This document shows, piece after piece, positions 17,031-27,039 of a stretch of 64,000 nt of DNA. The stretch's first letter is position 1. The number at the start of each line of letters is the position of its first letter. The notes below the pieces were generated by a model. The model saw nothing but the letters and a program-made list of their open reading frames with translations, was not told where the DNA came from and searched no databases. The stretch comes from UBA10646 sp046296295 (GTDB lineage: Bacteria; Bacteroidota; Bacteroidia; Chitinophagales; Chitinophagaceae), in NCBI GenBank assembly GCA_046296295.1, contig JBKBLG010000007.1, forward strand, positions 1-64,000, read 5' to 3'. Both the position numbers and the translations under genes were made by a program.

Positions 17031-20000
17031 ATGAGAAAACTCTACTTGTTGCTACTATTGTGTACCATCACAGTACTAGCAAACGCTCAGCTGGTTAATT
17101 TGTACTCCTTCAGTCAAAACAACGGAACCTACACGGGCATTACTGGTGGTAATGTGTTGGGTAGTAATACGTCTGACGATGAGGTGTTCAATAACAACAC
17201 AGCTGGTGCATTTGGGCCTGTAACAGATATAGGCTTCCCCATCGGATTTAATTTTTCTTACAATGGCCAAACCTTCGATCGCTTTGCGGTTTGTTACAAT
17301 GGCTTCATTGTACTTGGCACTGGTAGCTTCCCAATTGGAGGTACTACAACAGGTGTAATTAGCTCTACAAGTGCTGGGTTGGTTAGTAATGTAATCAGCG
17401 CCATGAACGTTGATATTGATGCTACCGACAGTGCTGAGTTAAGTTATAGCACTATTGGTACAGCACCTAACAGAACTTTAGTAGTACAATGGAAAAACGT
17501 GATGCGTTACGGCCAAACTGGCTCAGTAATTAACATGCAAATTCGTTTGAATGAGAATGGTAATACAGTTCAATTTGTTTATGGTAATGTTGTTGGTCCG
17601 GCTAGTACAAGTACTCCGCAAGTAGGTATTAAGGGCCTTAATAATACCGATTTCCATGTAAGAACTTCTACTACAAGTTGGGCGGCTACCACAAACGCAG
17701 CTACAAATGCTGAAACAATAGCTTTTTCAACAACTATCTTTCCTGCAAGTGGTCTAGCATTCACATTCACACCTCCTTCTGGCTGTACTAGTGCTCCTCC
17801 TGCGGGTACTGTAGTTGGTAACAATACGGTTTGTGCGGGTGTTCCTTTTTCCCTTACGGTAAATGGGGTTACACCTACAAGCGGTTATGCTTATCAATGG
17901 CAAAGTTCAGCGAATGGTACCGATTGGACGGATATTAACGGTCAGATAGGTGTAGCTTTAAATACAACTACAACCGGTGTAACTTATTATAGAAGAATAA
18001 CTACTTGTACCAACACCTCTCAAAGTACAGCTTCGAGTAGTTTTATGGTAACAGCTAATGCGCCAACATTCGCTACCTTACCTTATAACGAAAGTTTTGA
18101 AAATACATGGCAAGCTTTGTGCGGCGATAGTTCACGAGCTACACCTAACAACAGTTGGAGAGGTGTTCCAACAAGTGGTAATACAAGTTGGCGCCGCCAC
18201 GATGATGGTCCTAATGCACTTTGGAGTTCAACTTCTGGATTGTATAGTCCGGTTTCATCAGACGGCAACTACTCTGCACGTTTTCATACCTACGATGCAT
18301 CATCAGGTACTTTCGGTAACCTAGACTTGTATATCAATGGAGCTACTGCAAGTGCAACTAAGCGTATCACCTACGATATGATTAACACATCGGGTACCGA
18401 TACACTTTTTGTACAGCTATCTACAGATAATGGTGCAACTTTTATTGGTATTGATACTGTTACCTCATTAGCAGGTGCTTGGCGTTCAAGATCTCGTATT
18501 TTCACAACAACAAGTGCACAAACTATTATTCGTTTCAGAGCACGTAGCGATTATGGTGTTACTGATATTGGTTTAGATAATATTAGTGTTGTTGATTTCC
18601 CTAGCTGTAATGGAGCACCGGTAACGCCTGTTATTGCTGCTGCCGCTACTACATTGTGCGACGCGGGTACTAGAACATTTACCATTACTGCTGGTAACAA
18701 CGAGAATGGTGTAGCCTTCCAATGGCAAATATCTCCTGATAGCACATTGTGGATTCCGGTAGCCGGTCAAACTGGTACTTCTTACGCTTATGTTGCACCT
18801 AATTCATTTACAGGTGTATTTGTAAGATTAATCAGCAGATGTATAGCCACCGGCGATAGCAGTATTAGCAATGCTATTCGCATTTCGCCTGCATCTTCAG
18901 CAGTATACGCCACCTTGCCGGTAGCAGAAAACTTCGATAACGTATGGGCAAGCGTGTGCGATACACGTGATGTTCCTAACAGTTCTTGGAGAAATGCTCC
19001 TGTTTCTGGTAGCAGAAGCTGGAGAAGATATGATGATGCTGCTGGTGGTAACTGGACGAGTCCAACATCTGGTACCTATACGCCAAATGGTAGTAACGGT
19101 ACACCATTCTCTGCTCGTTTCCACAGCTTTGGTACTACAACGGGTCAAACGGGTACATTGGATATTTATTTCAATGGTGCTGGTGCCGTTGCTACGAAGC
19201 GTTTGACTTACGATGTTTATAATTCTGCTGGTAACGACTCTTTAGTAGTATTGTTATCAACTGATGGAGGTCAAACATTTGCTCGTTTAGACTCTGCAAG
19301 AAGTGGTACTACAGCCTGGAGAAGCAAACTAGTACAATTTAACACCACATCTGCTACATCAGTAATTCGCTTTATGGGTTATGGTGTTGCCTCAAGTGGT
19401 GATATTGGTTTAGATAATATACGTATCAACGAGTTACCTCCTTGTAGTGGTACACCTACGGGCGGCACAATTACCCGCACTAATGGTGCTGATACTGTAG
19501 CTTGTTCTGGAGTTACATTAGTGTTTAATGCTACAGGTCAAAGTTCTACCGATAACCAAGGTATTTCTTATCAGTGGGAGTTCTCTACCGACAGTATTAG
19601 CTGGTCACCAATTGCTGGTGCGGTTACTGTTCCTGTAACTATTGTAACTCCATCTGGTTTTAACGGAGGTTTCTATCGTTTGGCCGTAACATGTTCTAAT
19701 AGCAGTTCGGTAGCTTACAGTAATAGCTTGCGATTCGGTGCTCCTCCTGTTACTTATGCAACATTACCGGTAGTTGAGCGCTTTGAAAGTGCATGGGTAA
19801 ATGTTTGTGGTACAAGAGATGTGCCGAACAATTCATGGAGAAACCGTTTCCCTGCAACTGATAGCTCTTGGAGAAGAAACGATGATGGAGCAGCCGCTAA
19901 CTGGGGCTCTGTAGGCTCATATGCATACACACCTTCAGGAAGTAATGGTTCTTCATTCTCTGCTCGATTCCACTCTGGTAACATAAGTTCTGGTCGTCGT

Positions 20001-22511
20001 GGTGCGTTATCATTATTCTTTAATGGTAATACTGTAGGCAACCTTAAGCGTTTAAGCTACGATGTTATCAATACAAGTGGAACAGACTCTTTAATTGTAG
20101 AATTATCTACAGATGGTGGTAATACCTTTAGCGTGATTGATACCGCAGCATCTACTGCTGGTGGTTGGAGAAACAAAGTTGTATTCTTCTCAACTACCTC
20201 TGCTAACTCAGTGTTGAGATTTACAGGTAGAGCCGATTTTGGTGTAACTGACATCGGTTTAGATAGCGTTCGCGTAGAAGAGTTACCTCCATGTACTGGT
20301 TCTCCCAATGCCGGTACCATCACTGTGAACAATAGTTCTGTATGTACCGGAAGCGTAGTTAACTTTACCGTAAGTGGTCATACTACCTTGCAATCTGGTT
20401 TAATCTATAAATGGCAAGAATCAGATAACAACAGTTTATGGAATGATATTGCTGGTACACAAAGTGCTACAACTGCGAATTATACATTCACAGTACCTAC
20501 GAACTATACACCTAAATACTATCGTTTAGCTGTAAGTTGTAACAATGGTTCATTTGTGTTTAGCAACAGCATTCAGCTAACAGTACCTGCAATCAGTTAT
20601 GCTGCGCTTCCATATACACAATCTTTCGAAAACACATGGTCTAACAGCTGTAGCACAAGAGATGTACCTGAAGCAGGATTCTGGAGAAACACACCATTTA
20701 CCGGTAACACCAGCTGGAGAAGAGATAATGATACTACCGGTGCAGGTTGGACTAACATGAACAACCCTGCAGCTCCTACAGGTGCAAATACAACCAGCCG
20801 TTATGCTCGTTTCCACAGCAGCATTTTAACAACCGGTACTGGTACTTTCGATTTATTCTTGAATTGTACTACCGGTAACCCAACAAAAGAAGTGAAGTTC
20901 TTCTATGCTAATACTAATGGTACTGATTCATTAAGAGTATTCGTTTCAACAGATGGTGGTAATAGCTTCACACGTATTGGTAGTGTATTAACTACTTCAA
21001 ACCCTACCAACTTCTGGGATGAAGTGTCTATACCATTCACATCTACAAGTGCTACTACTGTTGTTCGCTTTGTAGCATATGCTACTGGCACTAACGCTTC
21101 TGATATTGGTATCGATGAAGTGTCTGTAAGCACTGTAGCTTGTGCTCAGCCACAGAACGTTCAAGTTACAGCTATAACACCTGCTGGTGCCGGTGCTACA
21201 AGAGCAACGGTTACTTGGAATAACGTAGCCGGCAACTTAGGTTATGAAATTGCGTTTGCTGCTACTAACACACCGCCTCCATTTGGTGATGTGGTATTAC
21301 CTAACGTAGTTACTTATCTAGATACAACTAGTGTTCCTGCCAATAGCAATGCTTTTGCATTTGTTAGAACATTCTGTGCCGGTGGTGCTACAAGTAGCTG
21401 GGCGGTGGTTCCATTCTTTGCACCATGTGCTGTAGGTACATTACCATACAACGAGGGCTTTGAAAGTATTACAACCGCTAATACCTTACCCGAGTGTATG
21501 AGTGCAACGGAGTTAGGAACTTTAACACAAACTTATTTAAGTCGTCAAACAACATACTTCCGCAAGCCTAGAACCGGTTCTAAATTTGCATCTTTCCGTT
21601 ACAGTACCACTAATCGTCATTTGTTCTCTCGTCCATTGTTATTACAAGCGGGTGTTCAATATGGTGCCGAGGTATGGTACGTATCAGATGGAACAAATAT
21701 TGCAGGCTGGGATTCATTGAAGCTTCAAATTGCAACAAGCCAATCTCAAGCTGGTATTATACAGTCTTTAGCTCGTGTTGCTCCTGTACCAAATTCAAAC
21801 ATAGATACCAACTATGTTCGAGTAGCGGGTAACTTCACACCAGCAACTACTGGTATTTACTACTTAACAGTATCTGCATATGGTACTTCTGCTCCATGGT
21901 ACTTAAGTTTCGATGATCTACAATTAGCACCAGGTAACGCACTTCCTGTAACTATTAGCAGCTTCACAGCTGAGCGTAAGGGTAGTACTAACTTGTTGCA
22001 GTGGATTACAAGTACTGAGGCTAATAACCTTGGCTTCGAAATTGAACGCAGTGCCGATGGACGTAACTTCACTAAAGTGGGTTATGTTGCAAGCAGTGCA
22101 ACTAATGGTAACAGTACGCAACCTATTAGTTATAACTTTACAGATGCATTACCATTAACTGGTAACAATTACTACCGCTTGAAGCAAGTTGATAAAGATG
22201 GCAAAACAAGCTTTAGTAACATTGCACTTGTAAAAGGCAACTTCGGTAAAGAGTTAACTTTAACTGCTGTATATCCGAACCCTGCTACTACTACCTTAAA
22301 CGTGTTAATGAATGCACCGGCATTTAGCAAAACACAAATTGTAGTAACAGATTTAGCTGGTAAAGTATTAAACACATACAACTATCAGTTAAATGCAGGT
22401 GATAACACATTAAGCGTTAATGTAGCTGCATTACCAAGCGGAACTTACCTCATCAAAGCTATTTGCGACAATGGTTGTGAATCAGCCGTGAAGAAGTTCT
22501 TCAAGCAATAA
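17031..22511 (+). CDS. Large secreted repeat protein with type IX sorting domain
   Basis: 1826 residues. The signal peptide (MRKLYLLLLLCTITVLANAQ) is followed by an N-terminal domain to about residue 250. An Ig-like stretch and then four copies of a ~280-residue unit start near residues 347, 625, 909 and 1190. Each unit begins (Y/F)A(T/A)LP...F(E/D)N.W, has a TRDVPN(N/S)SW-type segment, SARFHS, LSTDGG.TF and TDIGLD, and is followed by an Ig-like module. A degenerate fifth start (GTLPYNEGFES) is near 1469. A fibronectin-like region (STEANNLGFEIERSADG) precedes the C-terminal T9SS type A sorting domain (YPNPATTTLNV to the final KKFFKQ). It should be exported by T9SS to the surface or medium; adhesion or glycan binding is inference. 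Confidence 0.9.
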   Translation: MRKLYLLLLLCTITVLANAQLVNLYSFSQNNGTYTGITGGNVLGSNTSDDEVFNNNTAGAFGPVTDIGFPIGFNFSYNGQTFDRFAVCYNGFIVLGTGSFPIGGTTTGVISSTSAGLVSNVISAMNVDIDATDSAELSYSTIGTAPNRTLVVQWKNVMRYGQTGSVINMQIRLNENGNTVQFVYGNVVGPASTSTPQVGIKGLNNTDFHVRTSTTSWAATTNAATNAETIAFSTTIFPASGLAFTFTPPSGCTSAPPAGTVVGNNTVCAGVPFSLTVNGVTPTSGYAYQWQSSANGTDWTDINGQIGVALNTTTTGVTYYRRITTCTNTSQSTASSSFMVTANAPTFATLPYNESFENTWQALCGDSSRATPNNSWRGVPTSGNTSWRRHDDGPNALWSSTSGLYSPVSSDGNYSARFHTYDASSGTFGNLDLYINGATASATKRITYDMINTSGTDTLFVQLSTDNGATFIGIDTVTSLAGAWRSRSRIFTTTSAQTIIRFRARSDYGVTDIGLDNISVVDFPSCNGAPVTPVIAAAATTLCDAGTRTFTITAGNNENGVAFQWQISPDSTLWIPVAGQTGTSYAYVAPNSFTGVFVRLISRCIATGDSSISNAIRISPASSAVYATLPVAENFDNVWASVCDTRDVPNSSWRNAPVSGSRSWRRYDDAAGGNWTSPTSGTYTPNGSNGTPFSARFHSFGTTTGQTGTLDIYFNGAGAVATKRLTYDVYNSAGNDSLVVLLSTDGGQTFARLDSARSGTTAWRSKLVQFNTTSATSVIRFMGYGVASSGDIGLDNIRINELPPCSGTPTGGTITRTNGADTVACSGVTLVFNATGQSSTDNQGISYQWEFSTDSISWSPIAGAVTVPVTIVTPSGFNGGFYRLAVTCSNSSSVAYSNSLRFGAPPVTYATLPVVERFESAWVNVCGTRDVPNNSWRNRFPATDSSWRRNDDGAAANWGSVGSYAYTPSGSNGSSFSARFHSGNISSGRRGALSLFFNGNTVGNLKRLSYDVINTSGTDSLIVELSTDGGNTFSVIDTAASTAGGWRNKVVFFSTTSANSVLRFTGRADFGVTDIGLDSVRVEELPPCTGSPNAGTITVNNSSVCTGSVVNFTVSGHTTLQSGLIYKWQESDNNSLWNDIAGTQSATTANYTFTVPTNYTPKYYRLAVSCNNGSFVFSNSIQLTVPAISYAALPYTQSFENTWSNSCSTRDVPEAGFWRNTPFTGNTSWRRDNDTTGAGWTNMNNPAAPTGANTTSRYARFHSSILTTGTGTFDLFLNCTTGNPTKEVKFFYANTNGTDSLRVFVSTDGGNSFTRIGSVLTTSNPTNFWDEVSIPFTSTSATTVVRFVAYATGTNASDIGIDEVSVSTVACAQPQNVQVTAITPAGAGATRATVTWNNVAGNLGYEIAFAATNTPPPFGDVVLPNVVTYLDTTSVPANSNAFAFVRTFCAGGATSSWAVVPFFAPCAVGTLPYNEGFESITTANTLPECMSATELGTLTQTYLSRQTTYFRKPRTGSKFASFRYSTTNRHLFSRPLLLQAGVQYGAEVWYVSDGTNIAGWDSLKLQIATSQSQAGIIQSLARVAPVPNSNIDTNYVRVAGNFTPATTGIYYLTVSAYGTSAPWYLSFDDLQLAPGNALPVTISSFTAERKGSTNLLQWITSTEANNLGFEIERSADGRNFTKVGYVASSATNGNSTQPISYNFTDALPLTGNNYYRLKQVDKDGKTSFSNIALVKGNFGKELTLTAVYPNPATTTLNVLMNAPAFSKTQIVVTDLAGKVLNTYNYQLNAGDNTLSVNVAALPSGTYLIKAICDNGCESAVKKFFKQ
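17852..17865 (+). repeat. Dispersed 14-mer, exact copy
   Basis: CCTTACGGTAAATG inside the adhesin gene, read Leu-Thr-Val-Asn. It is the only full copy in 5.5 kb of this gene; a partial form (TTTACCGTAAGTG) lies near 20364. Confidence 0.9.
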
Positions 22512-22522
22512 CCCTATATTTA

Positions 22523-22536
22523 CCTTACGGTAAATG
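22523..22536 (+). repeat. Dispersed 14-mer, exact copy before a terminator
   Basis: CCTTACGGTAAATG preceded by ATTTA, so that ATTTACC / GGTAAAT can pair locally. It lies 8 bp before the terminator stem. Confidence 0.9.
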
Positions 22537-22543
22537 GAATATG

Positions 22544-22570
22544 AGTGGCACCCGAAAGGGTGCCACTTTT
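22544..22570 (+). terminator. Rho-independent terminator after the adhesin gene
   Basis: 10-bp stem AGTGGCACCC / GGGTGCCACT with a GAAA tetraloop and TTT; 33 bp after the stop. Confidence 0.88.
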
Positions 22571-22598
22571 GTTAGCAACATGTTCCAACCTAATTTTG
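22568..22598 (+). promoter_or_regulatory. Bacteroidota-type promoter of pth
   Basis: TTTG at 22568-22571 and TAATTTTG at 22591-22598, spaced by 19 bp, match the -33/-7 consensus. The -7 box ends 4 nt before the ATG, which predicts a leaderless pth transcript. The -33 element overlaps the T tract of the preceding terminator. Confidence 0.7.
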
Positions 22599-22602
22599 CA
22601 GC

Positions 22603-23184
22603 ATGAGTAAATATTTGTTGGTTGGGCTTGGAAATATTGGTGCCGAATACGAGCATACTCGGCATAATATTGGTTTTGATGTGGTAGATGCCTTTGCTAA
22701 AAAGCATAGTGGTGTATTTGCTGTGCAACGCTTAGCAGAAGTGGCAGAAATAAAATGGAAGGGTAAAGCTTTTATCTGTATTAAACCAACTACTTATATG
22801 AACCTTAGTGGTAAGGCCTTCAAGTATTGGATGGATAAAGAAAAAATAAATATCGAAAACACACTTACAATTGTAGATGATTTAGCACTGCCCATAGAAA
22901 AAATACGGTTACGCGGTAGTGGTAGTGCTGCTGGGCATAATGGCTTAAAAGATATAGAAACTACACTTGGCAGCAACGCTTATCCAAAACTTCGTTTCGG
23001 CATTGGTAGCGATTATCCTAAAGGCAAGCAAGTTGATTTTGTACTCGGCAGATGGCATAGCAAAGAACAACCCATCATCAACGAAAAAATCAACTTTTGC
23101 GTAAGTATTATTGAACAGTGGGCAACTATAGGATTAGAAAAAACAATGAACATTGCTAATGCTTATAGAGTAAGCATACCGTAA
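22603..23184 (+). CDS. pth: Peptidyl-tRNA hydrolase
   Basis: 193 residues, usual length. The N-terminal signature LGLGNIGAEYEHTRHNIGFD contains catalytic Asn11 and His21. The second signature, around DDLALPIEKIRLRGSGSAAGHNGLK, is also present. It releases tRNA from prematurely terminated peptidyl-tRNA in the cytoplasm. It is preceded by a well-formed promoter and is probably transcribed alone. Confidence 0.97.
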   Translation: MSKYLLVGLGNIGAEYEHTRHNIGFDVVDAFAKKHSGVFAVQRLAEVAEIKWKGKAFICIKPTTYMNLSGKAFKYWMDKEKINIENTLTIVDDLALPIEKIRLRGSGSAAGHNGLKDIETTLGSNAYPKLRFGIGSDYPKGKQVDFVLGRWHSKEQPIINEKINFCVSIIEQWATIGLEKTMNIANAYRVSIP

Positions 23185-23251
23185 CTTCAATTAGTTACCT
23201 AAGTTCAAACAATGTAAGTTTTAGTTATATTGAAACATCAAAATAGCATCT

Positions 23252-23863
23252 ATGAAAATATTCTGTGTAGGTCGTAACTATGTTGAACATGCGAAAGAGT
23301 TAAAAAACGATATCCCAGAAGAGCCGGTTATCTTCATTAAACCGAAAACAGCCTTGGTGCAAAATGGAGTGCCTTTCTATTATCCGGAATTTACCAACGA
23401 ACTGCATTACGAAGCCGAGTTAGTGCTGCGTGTAAGTAAAAACGGGCGACATATTTTACCCAAAAACGCCTTCAGGTATTTCGATGCTATAACCGTTGGT
23501 ATCGATTTTACCGCAAGGGATATTCAATCAGAACTTAAGAAAAAAGGGCTTCCCTGGGAAAAGGCCAAAGCTTGGGATAGTAGCACTATTATTGGGGCTT
23601 GGCAACCTGCCGATAAGTACGATTTCAAACAAGGTATTCGCTTTTCCATGACTATGAATGGCAATACAGTGCAGCAAGGTAATAGTAACGATATGCTATT
23701 TAATGTGCCCGATATCATTGCGAATATTTCACAGTATTTTTCGCTTAATATTGGCGACCTCATTTTTACTGGTACACCTGCTGGTGTTGGCGAGTGTGTA
23801 GTTGGCGATGCATTTGCCGGCTACTTAGAAACACAAAAAGTATTTGACCTTACGGTAAAATAA
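23252..23863 (+). CDS. Fumarylacetoacetate hydrolase (FAH) family protein
   Basis: 203 residues, a short single-domain member like YcgM/acylpyruvases. The start MKIFCVGRNYVEHAKEL, metal-ligand region ELHYEAELVLR, GIDFTARDIQ and the end GTPAGVG are typical. Such enzymes cleave or decarboxylate 2,4-dioxo acids, for example acylpyruvate or oxaloacetate, using Mg2+. The exact substrate is unknown. The last codons (DLTVK) overlap a 12/14 form of the dispersed motif at 23848-23861, and TTTTACCGCAAGG at 23506-23518 encodes the family-conserved FTAR. Confidence 0.9.
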   Translation: MKIFCVGRNYVEHAKELKNDIPEEPVIFIKPKTALVQNGVPFYYPEFTNELHYEAELVLRVSKNGRHILPKNAFRYFDAITVGIDFTARDIQSELKKKGLPWEKAKAWDSSTIIGAWQPADKYDFKQGIRFSMTMNGNTVQQGNSNDMLFNVPDIIANISQYFSLNIGDLIFTGTPAGVGECVVGDAFAGYLETQKVFDLTVK

Positions 23864-23897
23864 AACCTGGTAATTGATAAATACACAAATCTTACCG

Positions 23898-23922
23898 AAA
23901 GCCTCTGTTGCAGAGGCTTTTA
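23898..23922 (+). terminator. Terminator after the FAH-family gene
   Basis: 10-bp stem AAAGCCTCTG / CAGAGGCTTT with loop TTG, followed by T-rich sequence. Its position rules out the in-frame upstream start of the next gene. Confidence 0.85.
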
Positions 23923-23954
23923 TCGTTTACATTAGTCATCTAATACAAATACTT

Positions 23955-26942
23955 ATGCGATATACTTTGAGCTTACTCTGCGGATGCTTGCTCACAATAA
24001 CAGCATGGTCGCAAAACAAAAAGCCACTCGATCATAGCGTATACGATAGTTGGCAAAGCTTAGGCGAACGTACCATCAGCAACAACGGGCAGTGGATAGT
24101 GTATAGTGTGAATGTGCAAGAAGGCGATAATACTTTATACATTCAGCATCCTGCCACTCAGTATCAATATATTGTTCCGCGAGGCTATGGTGCTGTTATT
24201 ACTGCCGATAACAATTTTGTAATATGCAAAATTAAGCCAACCTATAAAGAGCAACGTGAGGCTCGTATCAAAAAAAAGCGACTCGATGAGATGCCCAAAG
24301 ATTCACTTGCCATTATAGCATTAAAAGATAATACCATTTCATATGTAGATAAAGTTGCACGTGTTAAATCGTTTGCAATTCCTGAAAAGCATAATGGCGA
24401 GCAAGCATTATATCTTACCTACTTACTAGAAAAAGCCGAAGCTAACAAAACAAATATCATACCTGCTACACCCGATAGTAGTACAAGAGTAGCACAAATG
24501 CAACGCATGGCCGATAGCTTACAGCATGTTGCCGATAGTGTACGTAAGCAACTGGCAATGGTACAATCGCAAGGCTGGCAAGCAATTGCAAGTAGCAAAG
24601 CAAATACCAGAAGTACAAAGCCAACACTTCCATCACAAGAGCCTGTAGAAGAAGGTACAGATTTGGTAATAAGAAATTTAGCTACAAAAAAAGAATGGAC
24701 TGTAAGCTTAGTAAGTGAATACACATGGCATCCTTACGGTAAATATTTAGCAATAGAAACCACACGAAAAAATGGCGATACCGTAAAACAAGCCATGGTG
24801 CTACAATATGCCTTTACCAACGATGAATGGCAATTAGATACACTATTGGTTAAATTCAACGATGCTAAAAATTATACTTATGCAGAAAATACCCATCAAC
24901 TCGCCTTTCTTGCTGAGCGTGATAGTGCTAAAAAAGAAAGTCAAAAGTTCTACGGTGTATGGTTGGCATCGCAAGGCAGTAAAGCTACTTTGCTAGCACA
25001 CAAAAACAATAGTAGCATTAAAAATGGATGGAGTATTAGTGAATATGCTAATTTAAGCTTTAGTGCCGATGGTAAGCGTTTGTTCGTAGGAACAGCACCA
25101 ATATGGCCACCTAAAGATACTAGCCTGCCAGAGTTTGAGCGTGTAAGTGTAGATGTATGGCATTATCAAGAAGATCAATTACAAACACAACAGCTTACTA
25201 ACTTACAACGCGATTTGAGAAGAAGCTATCTCGCTGTTATTGATATCAACACCAAACAGCTCGTACAACTTGCCGATAGTACAGTGCGTTATTTAGAGCC
25301 TGCCGCCGAAGGTAATAGCATTCATTATTATGCTATTTCCGATACGGGGCGCCGGGTTGCTGGTCAGTGGCAGGGTTATGTGTTACAAGATGTGTATTAC
25401 GTGAATGCACTTTCGCAACAAAAAACACTATTGGCAAAAAATTTTAAGGGTAATATTTGGGTGAGCTATTCCGGTAAATACGCATTGATGTACAACGAGG
25501 TTACTAAAAAATATACCGGATTTAATGCCCTTACGGGTAAAATATCTGCCGTAGCAACAGATATCCCATTCCCATTATACGATGAAGAGAACGATGTGCC
25601 CGACCATCCGAATAGTTTAGGTATTGCCAAATGGATGCTAACCAATATTACCGATACCGAAAGTGATAGATATGTAGTTCTATACGATAAATATGATATA
25701 TGGAAAGTGGATGTTTTGGGGTTAGAAAAGTCAGTAAAATTGACCAATGGTCGTGCTAGTAAAACTGTGTATAGATTAGTGAATGTGGATAAAGATGAAA
25801 AGTATCTTACACCGCAACAACAAATAGTAGTGCGTAGTTTTAGTGAAGTAACCAAGCAAGCTAATATTTATTGGGCGGCTGTTTCAAGTATTGCTAATGG
25901 TATTTTACTTACTAAGGTTGCATCTACTATTGGCACAGTAAATACTGTAATTAAAGCTAAGCAAGCGGCAAGTTTCATATTCACACACGAATCTTTTCAA
26001 AACAGTCCAAACTGGTATTATGTAACTACCGCCAACACTAATCCTATCGCACTGAGTGCACTGAACCCGCAGCAACAACAATATACTTGGGGTTCTGCTG
26101 AGCTATTTATCTGGAAGGCCTATACAGGCAAGCTCACCGAAGGTGTATTGTATAAGCCCGAAGGGTTCGATACGAAGAAGAAATATCCGATGATTGTATA
26201 TTTCTACGAACGCAATAACCAAACTTTACATAACTATCAGGCACCTGCACCTACACCTAGCCGGTTGAATATTCCGTTTTTTGTGAGCCGTGGATACATT
26301 GTTTTTGTTCCCGATATTTGGTATACAAAGGGTAAGCCTGGGCAAAGTGCTTACGATTACATTGTTAGCGGAACAAGGGCTTTAATAGCTAAAGGATGGG
26401 TTGATAGTAATCGTATTGGCTTACAAGGTCAAAGTTGGGGTGGCTATCAAACAGCACAACTAATCACTAAAACAACATTATATAAAGCTGCATGGGCAGG
26501 GGCACCGGTAGCCAATATGTTTAGTGCGTATGGTGGTATTAGATGGGAGAGTGGATTAAACCGTCAATTCCAATACGAGCATCAGCAAAGTAGAATTGGT
26601 TATACCATTTGGGAGCGTCCTGATTTATATCTCGAAAATTCTCCTTTATTCCATTTGCCTAAAGTACAAACACCGCTTGTTATTATGCATAACGATGCCG
26701 ATGGTGCTGTACCTTGGTATCAAGGTATTGAACTATTTACTGGCTTACGTCGCTTACAAAAACCTGTTTGGATGTTGAATTACAACGGTGAAGCACATAA
26801 CTTAATGGAGCGTAAGAACCGAAAAGATATTCAAATAAGGCAACAACAATTCTTTGATTGGTTATTGCAAGGAGCCGCACCAGCGCCGTGGATTAAAGAA
26901 GGTGTACCTGCTGTAATGAAAGGTCGTACCATGGGATTGTAA
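23955..26942 (+). CDS. Secreted prolyl oligopeptidase-family peptidase (S9)
   Basis: 995 residues from the ATG at 23955, which opens a signal peptide (MRYTLSLLCGCLLTITAWSQ). An earlier in-frame ATG at 23874 would place a terminator inside the gene. A long beta-propeller-like N-terminal part (to about residue 700) is followed by the alpha/beta hydrolase domain. The predicted triad is Ser827 (GQSWGGY), Asp916 (HNDADGAVP) and His948 (GEAHNL). It should be a periplasmic peptidase that trims peptides. A coiled polar insert lies at about residues 155-215. A 13/14 copy of the motif is at 24732 (PYGKY). Confidence 0.92.
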   Translation: MRYTLSLLCGCLLTITAWSQNKKPLDHSVYDSWQSLGERTISNNGQWIVYSVNVQEGDNTLYIQHPATQYQYIVPRGYGAVITADNNFVICKIKPTYKEQREARIKKKRLDEMPKDSLAIIALKDNTISYVDKVARVKSFAIPEKHNGEQALYLTYLLEKAEANKTNIIPATPDSSTRVAQMQRMADSLQHVADSVRKQLAMVQSQGWQAIASSKANTRSTKPTLPSQEPVEEGTDLVIRNLATKKEWTVSLVSEYTWHPYGKYLAIETTRKNGDTVKQAMVLQYAFTNDEWQLDTLLVKFNDAKNYTYAENTHQLAFLAERDSAKKESQKFYGVWLASQGSKATLLAHKNNSSIKNGWSISEYANLSFSADGKRLFVGTAPIWPPKDTSLPEFERVSVDVWHYQEDQLQTQQLTNLQRDLRRSYLAVIDINTKQLVQLADSTVRYLEPAAEGNSIHYYAISDTGRRVAGQWQGYVLQDVYYVNALSQQKTLLAKNFKGNIWVSYSGKYALMYNEVTKKYTGFNALTGKISAVATDIPFPLYDEENDVPDHPNSLGIAKWMLTNITDTESDRYVVLYDKYDIWKVDVLGLEKSVKLTNGRASKTVYRLVNVDKDEKYLTPQQQIVVRSFSEVTKQANIYWAAVSSIANGILLTKVASTIGTVNTVIKAKQAASFIFTHESFQNSPNWYYVTTANTNPIALSALNPQQQQYTWGSAELFIWKAYTGKLTEGVLYKPEGFDTKKKYPMIVYFYERNNQTLHNYQAPAPTPSRLNIPFFVSRGYIVFVPDIWYTKGKPGQSAYDYIVSGTRALIAKGWVDSNRIGLQGQSWGGYQTAQLITKTTLYKAAWAGAPVANMFSAYGGIRWESGLNRQFQYEHQQSRIGYTIWERPDLYLENSPLFHLPKVQTPLVIMHNDADGAVPWYQGIELFTGLRRLQKPVWMLNYNGEAHNLMERKNRKDIQIRQQQFFDWLLQGAAPAPWIKEGVPAVMKGRTMGL
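24732..24745 (+). repeat. Dispersed 14-mer, last-base variant
   Basis: CCTTACGGTAAATA in the S9 peptidase gene, read in another frame than usual (Pro-Tyr-Gly-Lys). Confidence 0.75.
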
Positions 26943-27039
26943 TGGAGTGATAGGGAGGCTATTCTATCCATGCATTGGGCTCGCCGCAGGCGAGCCCAAT
27001 GCATGAATAGAACGCATATTATCGATTTATATCACTCCA
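26943..27039. terminator. Nested bidirectional hairpin between convergent genes
   Basis: Inner arms of about 24 bp (26964-26987 and 26991-27014 approximately, one mismatch, loop GCA) contain the core GGCTCGCC-GCA-GGCGAGCC. Outer 10-bp arms TGGAGTGATA (26943-26952) and TATCACTCCA (27030-27039) enclose them; the outer right arm overlaps the stop end of the convergent M1 peptidase gene. Confidence 0.75.

Noticed and set aside
17031..22511. Several open frames on the opposite strand of the adhesin gene
   Set aside because: They are shadows of a repetitive, Thr/Ser/Gly-rich coding sequence, lacking their own starts or promoters.
23874..23954. Longer N-terminus of the S9 peptidase
   Set aside because: It would place the terminator of the preceding gene inside the coding region; the signal peptide begins at 23955.
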